A stretch of 64,000 nt of DNA, from the NCBI RefSeq assembly GCF_026262505.1, contig NC_067205.1, forward strand, positions 12,090,001 to 12,154,000, read 5' to 3'. The stretch's first letter is position 1. Every line of letters starts with the position of its first letter. This document shows positions 39,841 to 48,933 of the stretch, piece after piece. The notes below the pieces were generated by a model. The model was not told the DNA's origin, did no database searches, and saw only the letters and a program-made list of their open reading frames with translations. The position numbers and the translations under genes were made by a program. The DNA comes from Trichomonas vaginalis G3 (lineage: Eukaryota > Parabasalia > Trichomonadida > Trichomonadidae).

Positions 39841-41638
39841 GCAATTCTATACCATGCGTAAACTGTCATGTAAGGTGGCATGTATTCTTTACTTTGTCCC
39901 GTTGTTTGCGTATATCCTGAAACGAAATGTGTATGGTTTCCTTCTCCCTGAGTGTCACTCCAGTAACAATTTATAGCAAACTTAACGTCGTCTTTAACAT
40001 CATATCCTTTACCTTTTGTCATTCCTGACCAATCCCAATATCTATGCTTATGCCAACCTGCTTGAGATGTACTTAAATCTATGTAATGACTGTGTGCAGG
40101 TAAATTTTCACCTGAAATCGTTTTACTTCCACCTGTTTCCTTTGAAGAGTTTGCACAATACAAAAACCTGTCAACTATTTGTTCCCATGCACCAACACCA
40201 AACATTACTTGAGGACCTCTTGCATCCATAGATGTATAAATAGAACCTACTGGGTTCATTAAATCAAACATATGAGATATTATAGGATTGTCTTTTTTGA
40301 ACTTAAAATATAGTGCAGCTATTTCAGGTTTCTTCTGGTTTGTGTCAGAATATTTTTTATAATATAATCTTATGTTTTCAGGGTAGGTAAAATCTTGACT
40401 ATAATATTTATTTCTGTCATCTGTATAATAATATACTATTCTCGTTTTTTCTATTGCATTATATCTTTTATATCTATAATAATCTAAATATAATGTTAGC
40501 TTTTGTTCATCTACATGTGGTGTTCTGTCGTCATCTCCATAGTCATAATAATGTGGTGCCGGAGCTGGGTCAGGCAATGTCATATCTGCCATTTCATAAA
40601 CTCTTAAATATTTCTTTTGTTCGTCTCCATATAAGTTTAAGTAGCAGTTGTTGTCTAATGGAACTTTAACTTGTGTACCATCATTCTTTTTATAGCTTAC
40701 ATACATTTTATTGTTATTTTTCGGAATGAGTTTATGCCGTGTACCATTTTTTAAGGACTGTACCAACTGCCATCTAAAATATTTATTTTCTTCATTGACA
40801 GAAAAGTCACCAACAATAGTTTCAATATTTTTTGTTCCTATCAAACTTTGGTATATTTCATTGACATATGTTTTATCTGCTTTATTTTCAAGGCTAACGT
40901 TTAAGTCTGTTATTTCAGAAGATGTATGTGTATGTCCAACGTCACTTTTCTTGTTTAAGGTTTCTTGTAAGTTTGTAATATTTGCAATGGTATGTGTATG
41001 TCCAACGTCACTTTTCTTGTTTAAGGTTTCTTGTAAGTTTGTAATATTTGCAATGGTATGTGTATGTCCAACGTCACTTTTCCTGTTTAAAGTTAGTTGT
41101 AAGTTTGTAATATCAGATATAGAATGTGTATGAGTCTTATCTGCTTTTGTCTCTAATGTTTCCTTAAGACTTGGTATTTGGTTAATATAATGTATATGAG
41201 TCTTTTTAGAATATTCGTTTTCAGCTCTTGTCACTTCACTTGACATTTTATTGTCAACATATGTTTTGTCTGCTAGTTCAGGATGAGTATGTTCTTTTGT
41301 TGCATAAGCATTGTTAGCTCTTTCTTCTTCTTTTGCTATTGCATCGTCTACATATTCTTTGTCAGCTTTGTTGTCAACATCTGCTTTCAAAAGAAGTTCA
41401 TTTATAGGTTTCTCGTTTAAAGTTCCTTTTGTTGGATTTATACAGACAGTATTGTTCTTATTGTCTTGAAATAGAAACTCATCTGTCATTGGGTTTATTG
41501 TCAGTTTTAAGTCACCCCCTTCAATGACTCAGATATCTTAGAATAGTTTGAAAAGTTTGTTGTGTTCTTATTTAGAGCTTGCATAATGAGTTGTCGGTTG
41601 TGTTGTATTTCTCTCATAGACGCTGTTTCATTTGACAT
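39837..41638 (-). pseudogene. Phage tail-fibre-like protein with gp10-like C-terminal tip, one frameshift
   Basis: The main frame (39837-41489, 550 codons) starts MTDEFLFQDNKNNTV. A 43-codon frame just upstream (41507-41638, MSNETASMREIQHNRQL) appears to be the true N-terminus, separated by a one-base shift in a G-run at about 41515. Residues about 50-215 are repeats of a unit with HTH (KSDVGHTHTIANITNLQETL, present twice exactly and several times imperfectly), like phage tail-fibre repeats. The last 150 residues (MNPVGSIYTSMDARGPQVMF, then PAHSHYID, GNHTHFVSGY, YMPPYMTVYAWYRIA) resemble the C-terminal domain of T4 baseplate gp10 and phage tail-collar proteins. A trimeric receptor-binding fibre is the likely role. 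Confidence 0.85.
40935..41130 (-). repeat. Intragenic 63-bp tandem repeats in the fibre gene
   Basis: Three near-identical 63-bp units encode the 21-residue HTH-containing fibre repeat. Two are exact at DNA level, indicating recent in-frame duplication. Confidence 0.85.
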
Positions 41639-41656
41639 TTTTATTATAGATAAAAT

Positions 41657-42503
41657 ATGCTTCCAATAGAAAAAGAAAATTCTAGAGTTGCTACAACTAA
41701 ACCATTAGATGAACTTTTTACTAATGTCGGTCAAAAGTTTGAGAGAGATACCGTAAAGCATGAAGGCTATCGTTTTGACTACCCATTAAGATGGTTAAGA
41801 GACCCATCCGTCACAAAAGCTATTGGCTTTCGTAGAATGAAGTTCATTTCAGAAGCCATACATGGTTTCCCATTTACGGTCGGTTTGAAGTTCGATACTA
41901 TAACAAAGAAAAACGTATGTATGAGAAATTTGAACAGGGAAACTTTTACAAGTTAGTTTGCTTATAAATTTAGAAACAACTCTTCAAGCTTTTCAAGAAA
42001 AAATAAACGATATCTATATCGAATATGCAAACCAGTATAACATTGACGAAGGAGAATACCATCTCGATATTATTTATGACAGGAAAAATGCAACTGTTAA
42101 AATCAATAAAATAGAAGACCTTGGAGAAAACGTTTATATTTCTACAAAATATAACAACTTGGCATGGTATAGATTTATGAGGATGTTAAATCAGCCTGCA
42201 GCATATCCAGTACACCCGGACTATTATGAAGTCGAAAACCCTAATGGAACATATGAAAATATTTTCGACCCAGATGCTATTATTGTTCATGCTTCATTTT
42301 CTGGCGCCCAAAACTCTTTCTTATGCTTGGCAAATGACTTTTACGAAAAACCTACAAAGTTATACGAACCACCAAGTGGAAGTATTTCAGACTTTCAAGT
42401 ATGGTTTACTACAGATGGAAGAAAAAGAATAATTCCATTATACCATGCGTTTTACTTAGAACTTAGTTTCATATACAACTACTATCGAACGGTAAAAATA
42501 TAA
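41657..42503 (+). pseudogene. Maverick structural-type protein B, frameshifted paralogue of A
   Basis: Frames 41657-41956 (MLPIEKENSRVATTKPLDEL) and 41958-42503 (ending FYLELSFIYNYYRTVKI) are parts of one gene. Between about 41870 and 41960 the coding-like frame differs from both, so at least two single-base shifts are present. It shares motifs along its whole length with the gene at 34014-34872, on the opposite strand. It is divergent from the fibre gene with 18 bp between starts, suggesting co-regulation of a surface or capsid component. Confidence 0.75.
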
Positions 42504-42507
42504 TTTT

Positions 42508-42750
42508 TTAATACGGTTGAGGTGTTGGATTTGGTTGCCAACTAGACTGTGGTGCAGGTTTAGGCTGTTGTATAACAGGAGCTTGCTCTTCTGGTTCAGG
42601 GTCTTTAGGTATAATACCAACGAACTGACCTACTCTTTTACCAATATTTTTGACACCGTTCCATACTCCTCTTCCTACGGTTTTGACGCCATTCCATATA
42701 CCTCTTCCAACTCTTCTGAAGAAGTTTCCTATCTTACTGAAGAAACCAAT
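42508..42750 (-). pseudogene. Basic amphipathic virion-like small protein with lost start codon
   Basis: An open frame of about 80 codons: GFFSKIGNFFRRVGRGIWNG, then a repeat of the GVKTVGRGVWNG type, a basic stretch and a Pro/Gln tail ending PTPQPY. Where ATG is expected (42748-42750) the sequence is ATT, and an in-frame stop lies just upstream, so no ATG is available. The plan matches the gene at 38450: Gly-rich amphipathic head, Pro/Gln tail. It is likely a minor virion or DNA-core protein (inference). The frame on the plus strand over this region is its shadow. Confidence 0.6.
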
Positions 42751-42768
42751 TTTACTATATGTAAAAAT

Positions 42769-43131
42769 CTAATGTCCGCCTAGTCTTTTGCGTTTCCTGT
42801 TGAGTTCCATAGCATTCTTTAACTGGAGCTCATACATTCTGTTTCTCCTCTGGTAGAAAACATATTCGGGGTCAACTCCTGTGTTCGCGTCATCTGCATA
42901 AAGTTGTTTATATCCCACTTCAGGGTTTGTATAAAACTCTTTCCATCTCATATTTGCATACCATGGTGGCAAACCTAACGCAGCGTCATTTGACATGGCA
43001 GTTTGCATTTGTACATCTGTTGGCACTTGACCATAGTTTGCCATTGCAATTTGTATTCTAACTTCATTTGGAATATTCTCTGGGTTTGGTTGTCCAGGTT
43101 GCTGTGCATTCGCTAAGTTCTGTGCGTCCAT
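42769..43131 (-). CDS. Hypothetical Maverick protein, 120 aa
   Basis: Not recognised. Intact. The N-terminal half is Asn/Gln/Pro-rich (MDAQNLANAQQPGQPNPENI) with repeated IQ-AMANYGQVPTDVQ-like phrases. The rest has aromatic residues (GLPPWYANMRWKEFY) and ends basic (ELNRKRKRLGGH). A small virion protein is possible. It lies 18 bp upstream of the small amphipathic gene on the same strand. Confidence 0.65.
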   Translation of the reverse strand: MDAQNLANAQQPGQPNPENIPNEVRIQIAMANYGQVPTDVQMQTAMSNDAALGLPPWYANMRWKEFYTNPEVGYKQLYADDANTGVDPEYVFYQRRNRMYELQLKNAMELNRKRKRLGGH

Positions 43132-43154
43132 TTAATATTAGATAAAAATATCTC

Positions 43155-43286
43155 TTACGAGTACATATACTGAACATTTGCAGGCATTGGTTCATCTTCA
43201 TATTCTCTGTACTTTTCTGCCACGTCAAATAAATAAATGACACAATGGAAAAAACCTAAAACTAACAATCCGATTTCAAACCACAT
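43155..43286 (-). CDS. 43-aa single-span membrane protein
   Basis: MWFEIGLLVLGFFHCVIYLF forms one membrane segment, followed by an acidic tail (EKYREYEDEPMP). It overlaps the last 25 bases of the methyltransferase gene on the same strand. Short membrane proteins are common in virus-like elements. Support comes from the clear hydrophobic segment and tight packing. Confidence 0.55.
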   Translation of the reverse strand: MWFEIGLLVLGFFHCVIYLFDVAEKYREYEDEPMPANVQYMYS

Positions 43287-44089
43287 TTACTTACTAATAA
43301 AATTTCTTTATTGTGACACTTTCTCCGGTTTATAGGACCTCTCTCATATTCTATCTTGTCATATATAAACTCATAGTCATGTATGTCCTCTAACCATCTC
43401 ATAACGGTTTCCAAACCACTTTTATCGGATGTAAAGTAAAAGCATGGATGGTTATGTATAACGTCTAAAGTTTCTAAAGAGTCTCTCAAAGTCCAGTCTA
43501 CTTGGTATTGAAAATCCCATGTGTTATAGAACGGCGGGTCCACTATAAAGAAAACATTTTCCTTGTCTTTATATTTTTCATACAACTCTGTCCAATGACA
43601 TCTCACAAACTCTATACCCTCAATATATTTTTCTATGTCCTCTTTGAAAACATTTGTATAGTTAAGATATAAAACTTTTGACATAAGTGTTTCAATGTCA
43701 TGAACTCTTATAGCACCACTATATAATAGTCTAGCAGATATACTATCCCAGTCTATATATTCTGCTTTTTTCAAAACCTCTCTCACAATATTTTTCTTAT
43801 CTAATGGTATACGTTCCATCTTACCTATAGGTATCTTTTCTTTTAACTCTTTCAATATATTGTTTGTGTCTGGAATATGTTTGAGACGGTCCATATAGTT
43901 GTCGAAGTCATTGCATATAATCTTTGAGTCTGGGAATATTGTATGACATAAATGGGATATATAGAAACTTCCACCGAACAAATCTACAAATGTTAGACCA
44001 TTCGGTAGTTTCTTAAGTTCTCTCAATATAATATCTTTACATCTACTCTTATTTCCAAAGAACGGTAACGGTGGTTTTGTAAAATTCAT
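43262..44089 (-). CDS. D12-class DNA N6-adenine methyltransferase
   Basis: A 275-residue protein with the SAM-binding motif PFFGNKSR (residues 9-16), FVDLFGGSFYIS (34-45), and catalytic motif DPPF (184-187, DPPY in most relatives), the layout of Dam/D12 enzymes. It should methylate adenine N6 in DNA. The frame is intact. A target-recognition segment lies between the motifs. It may mark element DNA or alter host chromatin; parabasalids are known to use N6-methyladenine. Two TGTCACTTTT motifs lie about 40-60 bases upstream (44105-44145). It is the outermost gene at the right end. Confidence 0.9.
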   Translation of the reverse strand: MNFTKPPLPFFGNKSRCKDIILRELKKLPNGLTFVDLFGGSFYISHLCHTIFPDSKIICNDFDNYMDRLKHIPDTNNILKELKEKIPIGKMERIPLDKKNIVREVLKKAEYIDWDSISARLLYSGAIRVHDIETLMSKVLYLNYTNVFKEDIEKYIEGIEFVRCHWTELYEKYKDKENVFFIVDPPFYNTWDFQYQVDWTLRDSLETLDVIHNHPCFYFTSDKSGLETVMRWLEDIHDYEFIYDKIEYERGPINRRKCHNKEILLVSKCGLKSDC

Positions 44090-44109
44090 TTATATATAAT
44101 AATAAAAAT

Positions 44110-44145
44110 GTTTTTACCCGAAAAGTGACAGAAAAGTGACAAAAC
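44110..44145 (-). promoter_or_regulatory. Two TGTCACTTTT motifs upstream of the methyltransferase gene
   Basis: Read on the minus strand, TGTCACTTTT occurs twice in tandem with 3 bases between. The same motif precedes host genes at 8872 and 11276. Confidence 0.4.
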
Positions 44146-44251
44146 TTGAAAACATATATAATTTGTGAAAAGCGACACATTATATAATGTTTTCGACCCA
44201 GAAGACTAACAATTTTCCGAATAAAAACTTCATTTATACTAAACATCTTCG

Positions 44252-44367
44252 GGGCTAGAGGGCGCAACGCGCCTGGAAGCCCTCTGAATATAAACTTCAT
44301 TTATACTAAACATCTTCAGGGCTAGAGGGCGCAACGCGCCTGGAAGCCCCACTACCCTTTTTTTATA
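44252..44367 (-). repeat. Maverick right terminal inverted repeat
   Basis: Reverse complement of 20174-20289, with two hairpins (44252-44283 and 44318-44350). An additional partial spacer copy (CATTTATACTAAACATCTTC) precedes it at 44231-44250. Confidence 0.93.
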
Positions 44368-44962
44368 GAATTCTAGAAGGTATAGTGCATAATTTGAAGT
44401 ATACTATCAAATAAAGAAATTTTACAGTTTTTTAGTTTTATTTAGATGTACGTTATTTTAGATGGCTTCGTCGAAAACAAAGCATGTCTGTTAAGTTTAT
44501 TCTTAACATGGTAAATAAAATGGCAACGAAGCCCAGTGTACTGCGTCTTATGCCGTAGTTTTTGTTATCTTCATACTCAAATACAACAAATACAAATAGA
44601 TTTATTACGAAAAAACGTATAAAACAAATGATATATTTAAAAAATATTTTTCTCAAGGAAATGACGGATTTTATTTAAAATACAAATAGTCCATTGAAGA
44701 AACTCAACTTGAAAAGAATTTAAAAGCTAAACTGCAATTATTCCTATTGTTTATTAGCATGGTATTGAAATTCTCTTGATAATCCATAGAACTCCGATGG
44801 ATTCTAAACAAACATTTTGAATAAAATTAAAATATTCATTAAATTTTTAAAAATTCAAGAAATAATTTTAGAATTTGATTTCAAACTTTTTTAAAAAATT
44901 ATTATTGTATAAATGTTTTATGAAATTAAGCATTTAATTTCTTTTAGATTTTTTTAAATTAA
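44368..44962. other. Intergenic region right of the Maverick
   Basis: AT-rich with no gene recognised; the 67-codon frame at 44453-44656 is unsupported. Confidence 0.6.
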
Positions 44963-45952
44963 TTATATCCATTCGAAATATGGCCTGAATTCGGGACGAA
45001 CGTATTTCTTATTTGCCTTTGGTGCCGGTCTCCACCATTGATCCACGATTGAGGGATTATAAAAGTTCTTATCTGCTTGTTGATATGTTCTCATTGTACC
45101 CAAAATTTCTTTGACATGTCTTTCAATTTCTTTGGGAGGAAAATACTTCCATAAAATATTTGATTCAACCTTTGGTTGGCGTTTGATGTACTTATCATAG
45201 AAAGCTCCAATTGTATGCTTTGCCTTTTCAACAGCAGCTGTTACACCAAGTTCCTGAGCATACTTCTTTGCGAGATCTGTGATCCAAGCATTTTCTGGGT
45301 CTTCTTCCTCTTCTGCGTTTTGCTTGGATTCGGCTTCCTTGATGAGAGCAACTGCAGTTTGGCGGGCCTTTGCGAGGAGATCTTGAACCTTTTGCTTTGT
45401 GAGGACAATTGTTTGATCCTTTGGTGCTTCTCTAAGGAACTTCTTGACTTTTTCAACTGTGGAGTTGACGACAGAGTACTTTGCAGCTTCTCTCTTGATC
45501 ATTTCTCCTAAGCGGACAAACGGATCTGTGATTTGCTTTGGTAATGCATTCTTTTCAAGACTAGTATCGAATTCAGAATATCCATTGACAGCATTGTTGA
45601 TGTACTTCATCATGTATGGAATTGCTGGGTTAATTAATCCTTGTGGATGAGTGAGCTTCAAAAATCTCATGGTTTCCTTTGAGAGACTGTTTTTAACACG
45701 GCGTGACATTGTGTAGTTATACTTTGGCTTGAAATGGAATGTTTGGTTCATGATGCCCTTATAAATCTCTCTCTGCATTCTTGGGAGAATGACGGAATGG
45801 AAATATTCTGGCTGAGCAAGATATTTCAAGGCTGTTGCGTTCTTCTTATCAAGCTTCTTGAAATATGGAACAACGAAATGCTCGTTATAGTGCTTGAACC
45901 ACTGATCCTGGGTCTTGGCGGCACTTATAGTTAATGTCGCTAAAACAAACAT
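44963..45952 (-). CDS. Putative secreted protein, 329 aa
   Basis: Not recognised. It begins with a short hydrophobic signal-like segment (MFVLATLTISAAKTQ) and has no other membrane span. The body is helical, basic and aromatic, with an Ala/Lys-rich amphipathic stretch near the middle (KQKVQDLLAKARQTAVALIK), an acidic insert (NAEEEEDPENAW) and a Pro/Arg/Tyr-rich end. It neighbours another secreted-type gene at 46820 in the same direction, which also has cationic amphipathic stretches. A shared extracellular or granule role is inference. Confidence 0.7.
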   Translation of the reverse strand: MFVLATLTISAAKTQDQWFKHYNEHFVVPYFKKLDKKNATALKYLAQPEYFHSVILPRMQREIYKGIMNQTFHFKPKYNYTMSRRVKNSLSKETMRFLKLTHPQGLINPAIPYMMKYINNAVNGYSEFDTSLEKNALPKQITDPFVRLGEMIKREAAKYSVVNSTVEKVKKFLREAPKDQTIVLTKQKVQDLLAKARQTAVALIKEAESKQNAEEEEDPENAWITDLAKKYAQELGVTAAVEKAKHTIGAFYDKYIKRQPKVESNILWKYFPPKEIERHVKEILGTMRTYQQADKNFYNPSIVDQWWRPAPKANKKYVRPEFRPYFEWI

Positions 45953-46819
45953 TAATAAAAATGATCATATTTTTTTCAATGGTATTTCAATTGATAACCC
46001 GACTGTCAGATTGGCTGAATAACTAATAAAAAATTGCTAACATTAAAAGGATTAACATAATAAATTTTCGTTTTTGACATGAAAGAGTCAGAAAACGGTT
46101 TTACCTTATTTTTTTGTCTGACAAACCAAAATATTTTTTATTTGATCATCCTAAATCTGACACCAACAACAGACAAAAGTTACCCGTCATATAGAAATAA
46201 ACTATCCGGGAGTAAAATATTTTTTTTCTCAATTGTGACTAAGTGGTATATCTTAAATACCTAATGAACTCACTTCCACATATATCATAATGATATGAAC
46301 AACTTTGATATATCAAAAAAGCAAAAATAAATATTATATCAAATTTTCAAAAAAATCACTGCTGAACGTTGAAACTTTCAGCAATAAAAATCCATAGCAA
46401 TAAGAAACGCAAGAATGAAAATTATCAATTAAGAAAATGCTTTTAAATGTCCCAAATATAATTGAATCGTAGTTTCAAATTTAGGGATGTTTGTATATAT
46501 TCAATTTGGGTATTACTAATGTTTCAGATTTGACACTTATTTTCGTATATAAATCTGTAATATAATCTTAACTTTTTAGAGGATACCTTAAAAAGTATTA
46601 AGATTACAAATAACAAGTCAAATATTTTAATCAAATTCCCTACAAACCACACTAAACAATATTTTTTGCTAATTTTGTATTTTATTCGGGAAAAGAATAT
46701 TGAGAGTTCACAATATGCACTAAAATAACAGAATTTCATTTCAAAATCATTTGCAAAAACATAAAAAATTCAATATAAAGTAAGTTTTACCTTAACTGGA
46801 ATAAATTGAATTTCTTGGT
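45953..46819. other. Intergenic region between the two secreted-protein genes
   Basis: AT-rich; two unsupported short frames (46079-46264, 46524-46739); nothing else recognised. Confidence 0.55.
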
Positions 46820-47545
46820 TTAGAAAACTTTTGGATGCCTTATTGGATAGCGAGAAGTTGAGAATCGATACGATGCTAAAGGCCCTCTGTATAAATGGAT
46901 TGGTTGGACAAGAGAGTTTTCTTCTGCTTCTTGGAAGAACCTTTTGCCGATCTTATAAATTTTATGGGCAGTTTTGGCAGCCTTATATGCCTTTTTAGCA
47001 CCTTTAACAAATTTCTTTCCCTTGTCTTTGTTTGATTCAGCTTCTTCAAGGAAAAGTCTTCCAATCTTCCATAACTTGTATCCTGTCTTTGCAGCCTTGG
47101 CAAGTTTCTTTGCTTTGATTTTGTTTTCACCTTCATCTTCAAGTTGTGAAAGAAAATAGTCATTGAGATCATCTTCATCATCGTACTCATTTTCATAATA
47201 TTGATATTCGATTGGCTGATCGAATGAATTCTCTTCTGCTTCTTGGAAGAATCTTTTTCCCCACTTGTAAATCTTATGAGCTGTTTTGGCTACCTTGATT
47301 CCTCTTTCGGCGGCATCAGCTGCTTTTTCAACCTTCTGGGCAAATTTCTTCAATTTACCTTTATTTGATTCATCATAATCAAGTTGTGAAAGATAATAGT
47401 CATCGAAATATTCTTCATTTTCATTGACAAGATATGGATATTGGACTGGAACCAATCTATGTGGTCTTACAATTCTGGATGCTGTGAGTGCTGTTAATAC
47501 AAACAACATTAGAAATGATGTGAAATTTTCAGAACACAATTTCAT
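46820..47545 (-). CDS. Secreted protein with three cationic amphipathic repeats
   Basis: A 241-residue protein. A signal peptide is clear (residues about 8-22, TSFLMLFVLTALTAS). Three Lys/Ala-rich helical segments follow, at about 63-100, 142-168 and 174-204, each of the form KAAKTxxKIYKxGKRFF and ending in QEAEENS or EEAESN. They are separated by acidic, Tyr-rich spacers with YYLSQLD or YFLSQLE. Basic amphipathic segments alternating with acidic spacers is the design of multi-peptide precursors for membrane-active peptides, but processing and activity are inference. No known domain. Immediate neighbour: secreted gene at 44963. Confidence 0.8.
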   Translation of the reverse strand: MKLCSENFTSFLMLFVLTALTASRIVRPHRLVPVQYPYLVNENEEYFDDYYLSQLDYDESNKGKLKKFAQKVEKAADAAERGIKVAKTAHKIYKWGKRFFQEAEENSFDQPIEYQYYENEYDDEDDLNDYFLSQLEDEGENKIKAKKLAKAAKTGYKLWKIGRLFLEEAESNKDKGKKFVKGAKKAYKAAKTAHKIYKIGKRFFQEAEENSLVQPIHLYRGPLASYRFSTSRYPIRHPKVF

Positions 47546-48519
47546 ATCATTTTTGTCAGCAGGAAAATCAATAAATTTTAGATTTTCATATGAGTTTAAG
47601 CAGGATATGCATATTAAAGTTTTATCTTTGTCAGAAACGGATAAATTATGAAATATTTGAGTTAATTTGCCGGAAAGAAATCATTTATTTCAAATATTGC
47701 ATTCAAAATAATTTGAATACATAAGATTATATACATAAATTCGTTCGCAGACATTAGAATTAATTATTTGAGATTTTTATAATCTTTTCTCCAATTTATG
47801 CTACTTTCTCAAATAAATTAATTCTAACTTAATAACATTAACGGATGTTAGGAGCTTATTGCATTAAAGGTTTAACTCTTGAGACTTAACCCTTCGATTC
47901 CTAAAATTGATTTTTCATTTTCATTTTTTTAAGCATTAAACAGCTATATTATCCCAAACTATATATTTCACATATATGCTTATTGCTTTCCACTTATTCA
48001 TAGGGGTTAAAATACTCTTTGTTTGAATTCATTTTTAATTAAGAAAAAATATTGGAAGAATACTGATGAATTGAGATAAAATTGTAAATTTGACATATGT
48101 TATTAAATGTTCTACTATATTTCTTTTAAAGTTGAATCCAAAAAAATTCATTTTAATCATTTTTTTATACTGAAGAAAACTATATTTGCTTAGTGCTTGA
48201 ATTAGTTTAGCCTATGTTAAAGGATCTTTTTAATCTAAATAACAATGATCAATTTACTTTGCAATGCTCCAAGAGTGAACTCTCCCGATTTTGCCATGAA
48301 AGAAACCTTTTGCTATGTTCTCCTGGAAAAGTTACTAATAAAATTAAGTCATGCTATGTTTATGCAGACTAATCACTTTGTAGGAAGAGTGTATTCCTTC
48401 CTAACCCATTTGACAAAATCATGGTTGCCATTAGTCTCATAATCGTTATCTCTGAATAATTTTCATGAAAACAGAGACTCGCAGAGATACAACAACCATG
48501 AATATGTGTAAAACCTCAT
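47546..48519. other. Intergenic region
   Basis: AT-rich. A 65-codon frame at 48245-48442 is in the same frame as the kinase remnant that follows and may belong to its decayed 5' part, but I see no kinase motif in it. Confidence 0.5.
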
Positions 48520-48796
48520 GAATACTTCAAAATTGAAAGCCTTGTGTTACCTGCACAATAGAGGTATTCGTCATTGAGACATAAAACCAGCTGTTATCTT
48601 GTTTGATAATTTTTTTTCATCCAAAACGCATTGATTTTGGTTTTTGTAGAGAGAATTCTCAAAAATTCAAAGCATATTGCGGAAATGATCTTTTAATCAA
48701 GTATATGAAATAATCAGATGGATTGTTGATCAAACTATGAAAATAAACCCAAATGAAAGAATGGAGGCAGAAGAATATCTTGAAAATCTTAAGTGA
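48520..48796 (+). pseudogene. Protein kinase pseudogene remnant
   Basis: One frame keeps ALCYLHNRGIRH, then an in-frame stop where the Arg of HRD should be, then DIKPAVILFDNF: an eroded kinase catalytic loop. About 100 bases further on, after two more in-frame stops and a large deletion that removed DFG to subdomain X, comes VYEIIRWIVDQTMKINPNER and MEAEEYLENLK before a stop, which is the end of a kinase domain. The N-lobe is not recognisable. It is related in style to the intact kinase at 2754. Confidence 0.75.
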
Positions 48797-48933
48797 ACAT
48801 AAAAATATAGCTTTGCTGGACAAATAAAACCCGGATTTGTTATATGCATCACTGTTTTCCGTAAGAATCTAATTTCTTGAAAATATTTCATTTTCAAAAT
48901 TTAGAAATTTTCAAAAAAAAAATTAAAAATCAT

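Larger units (their letters stand above)
20174..44367. mobile_element. Full-length Maverick/Polinton element, 24.2 kb
   Basis: Bounded by 116-bp inverted repeats (20174-20289 and 44252-44367) and carrying the Polinton set: family B polymerase, integrase, packaging ATPase and capsid candidates, plus SF3 helicase, KilA-N proteins, adenine methyltransferase and a tail-fibre-like protein. The leftmost 10 kb is mostly plus strand and the right part mostly minus. Most large genes carry single-base frameshifts, so the copy is probably not autonomous now. The 5-bp flank TTATA may be the target duplication, but an A-run at the junction leaves a one-base ambiguity. Confidence 0.95.

Noticed and set aside
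42517-42783. 88-codon plus-strand frame
   Set aside because: Antisense to the amphipathic small gene at 42508-42750, whose composition is much more protein-like.
20174-44367. Adenovirus-like cysteine protease expected in Polintons
   Set aside because: I searched the frames for a His...Trp/Glu...Cys arrangement and found no convincing candidate; it may be absent or too diverged to see.
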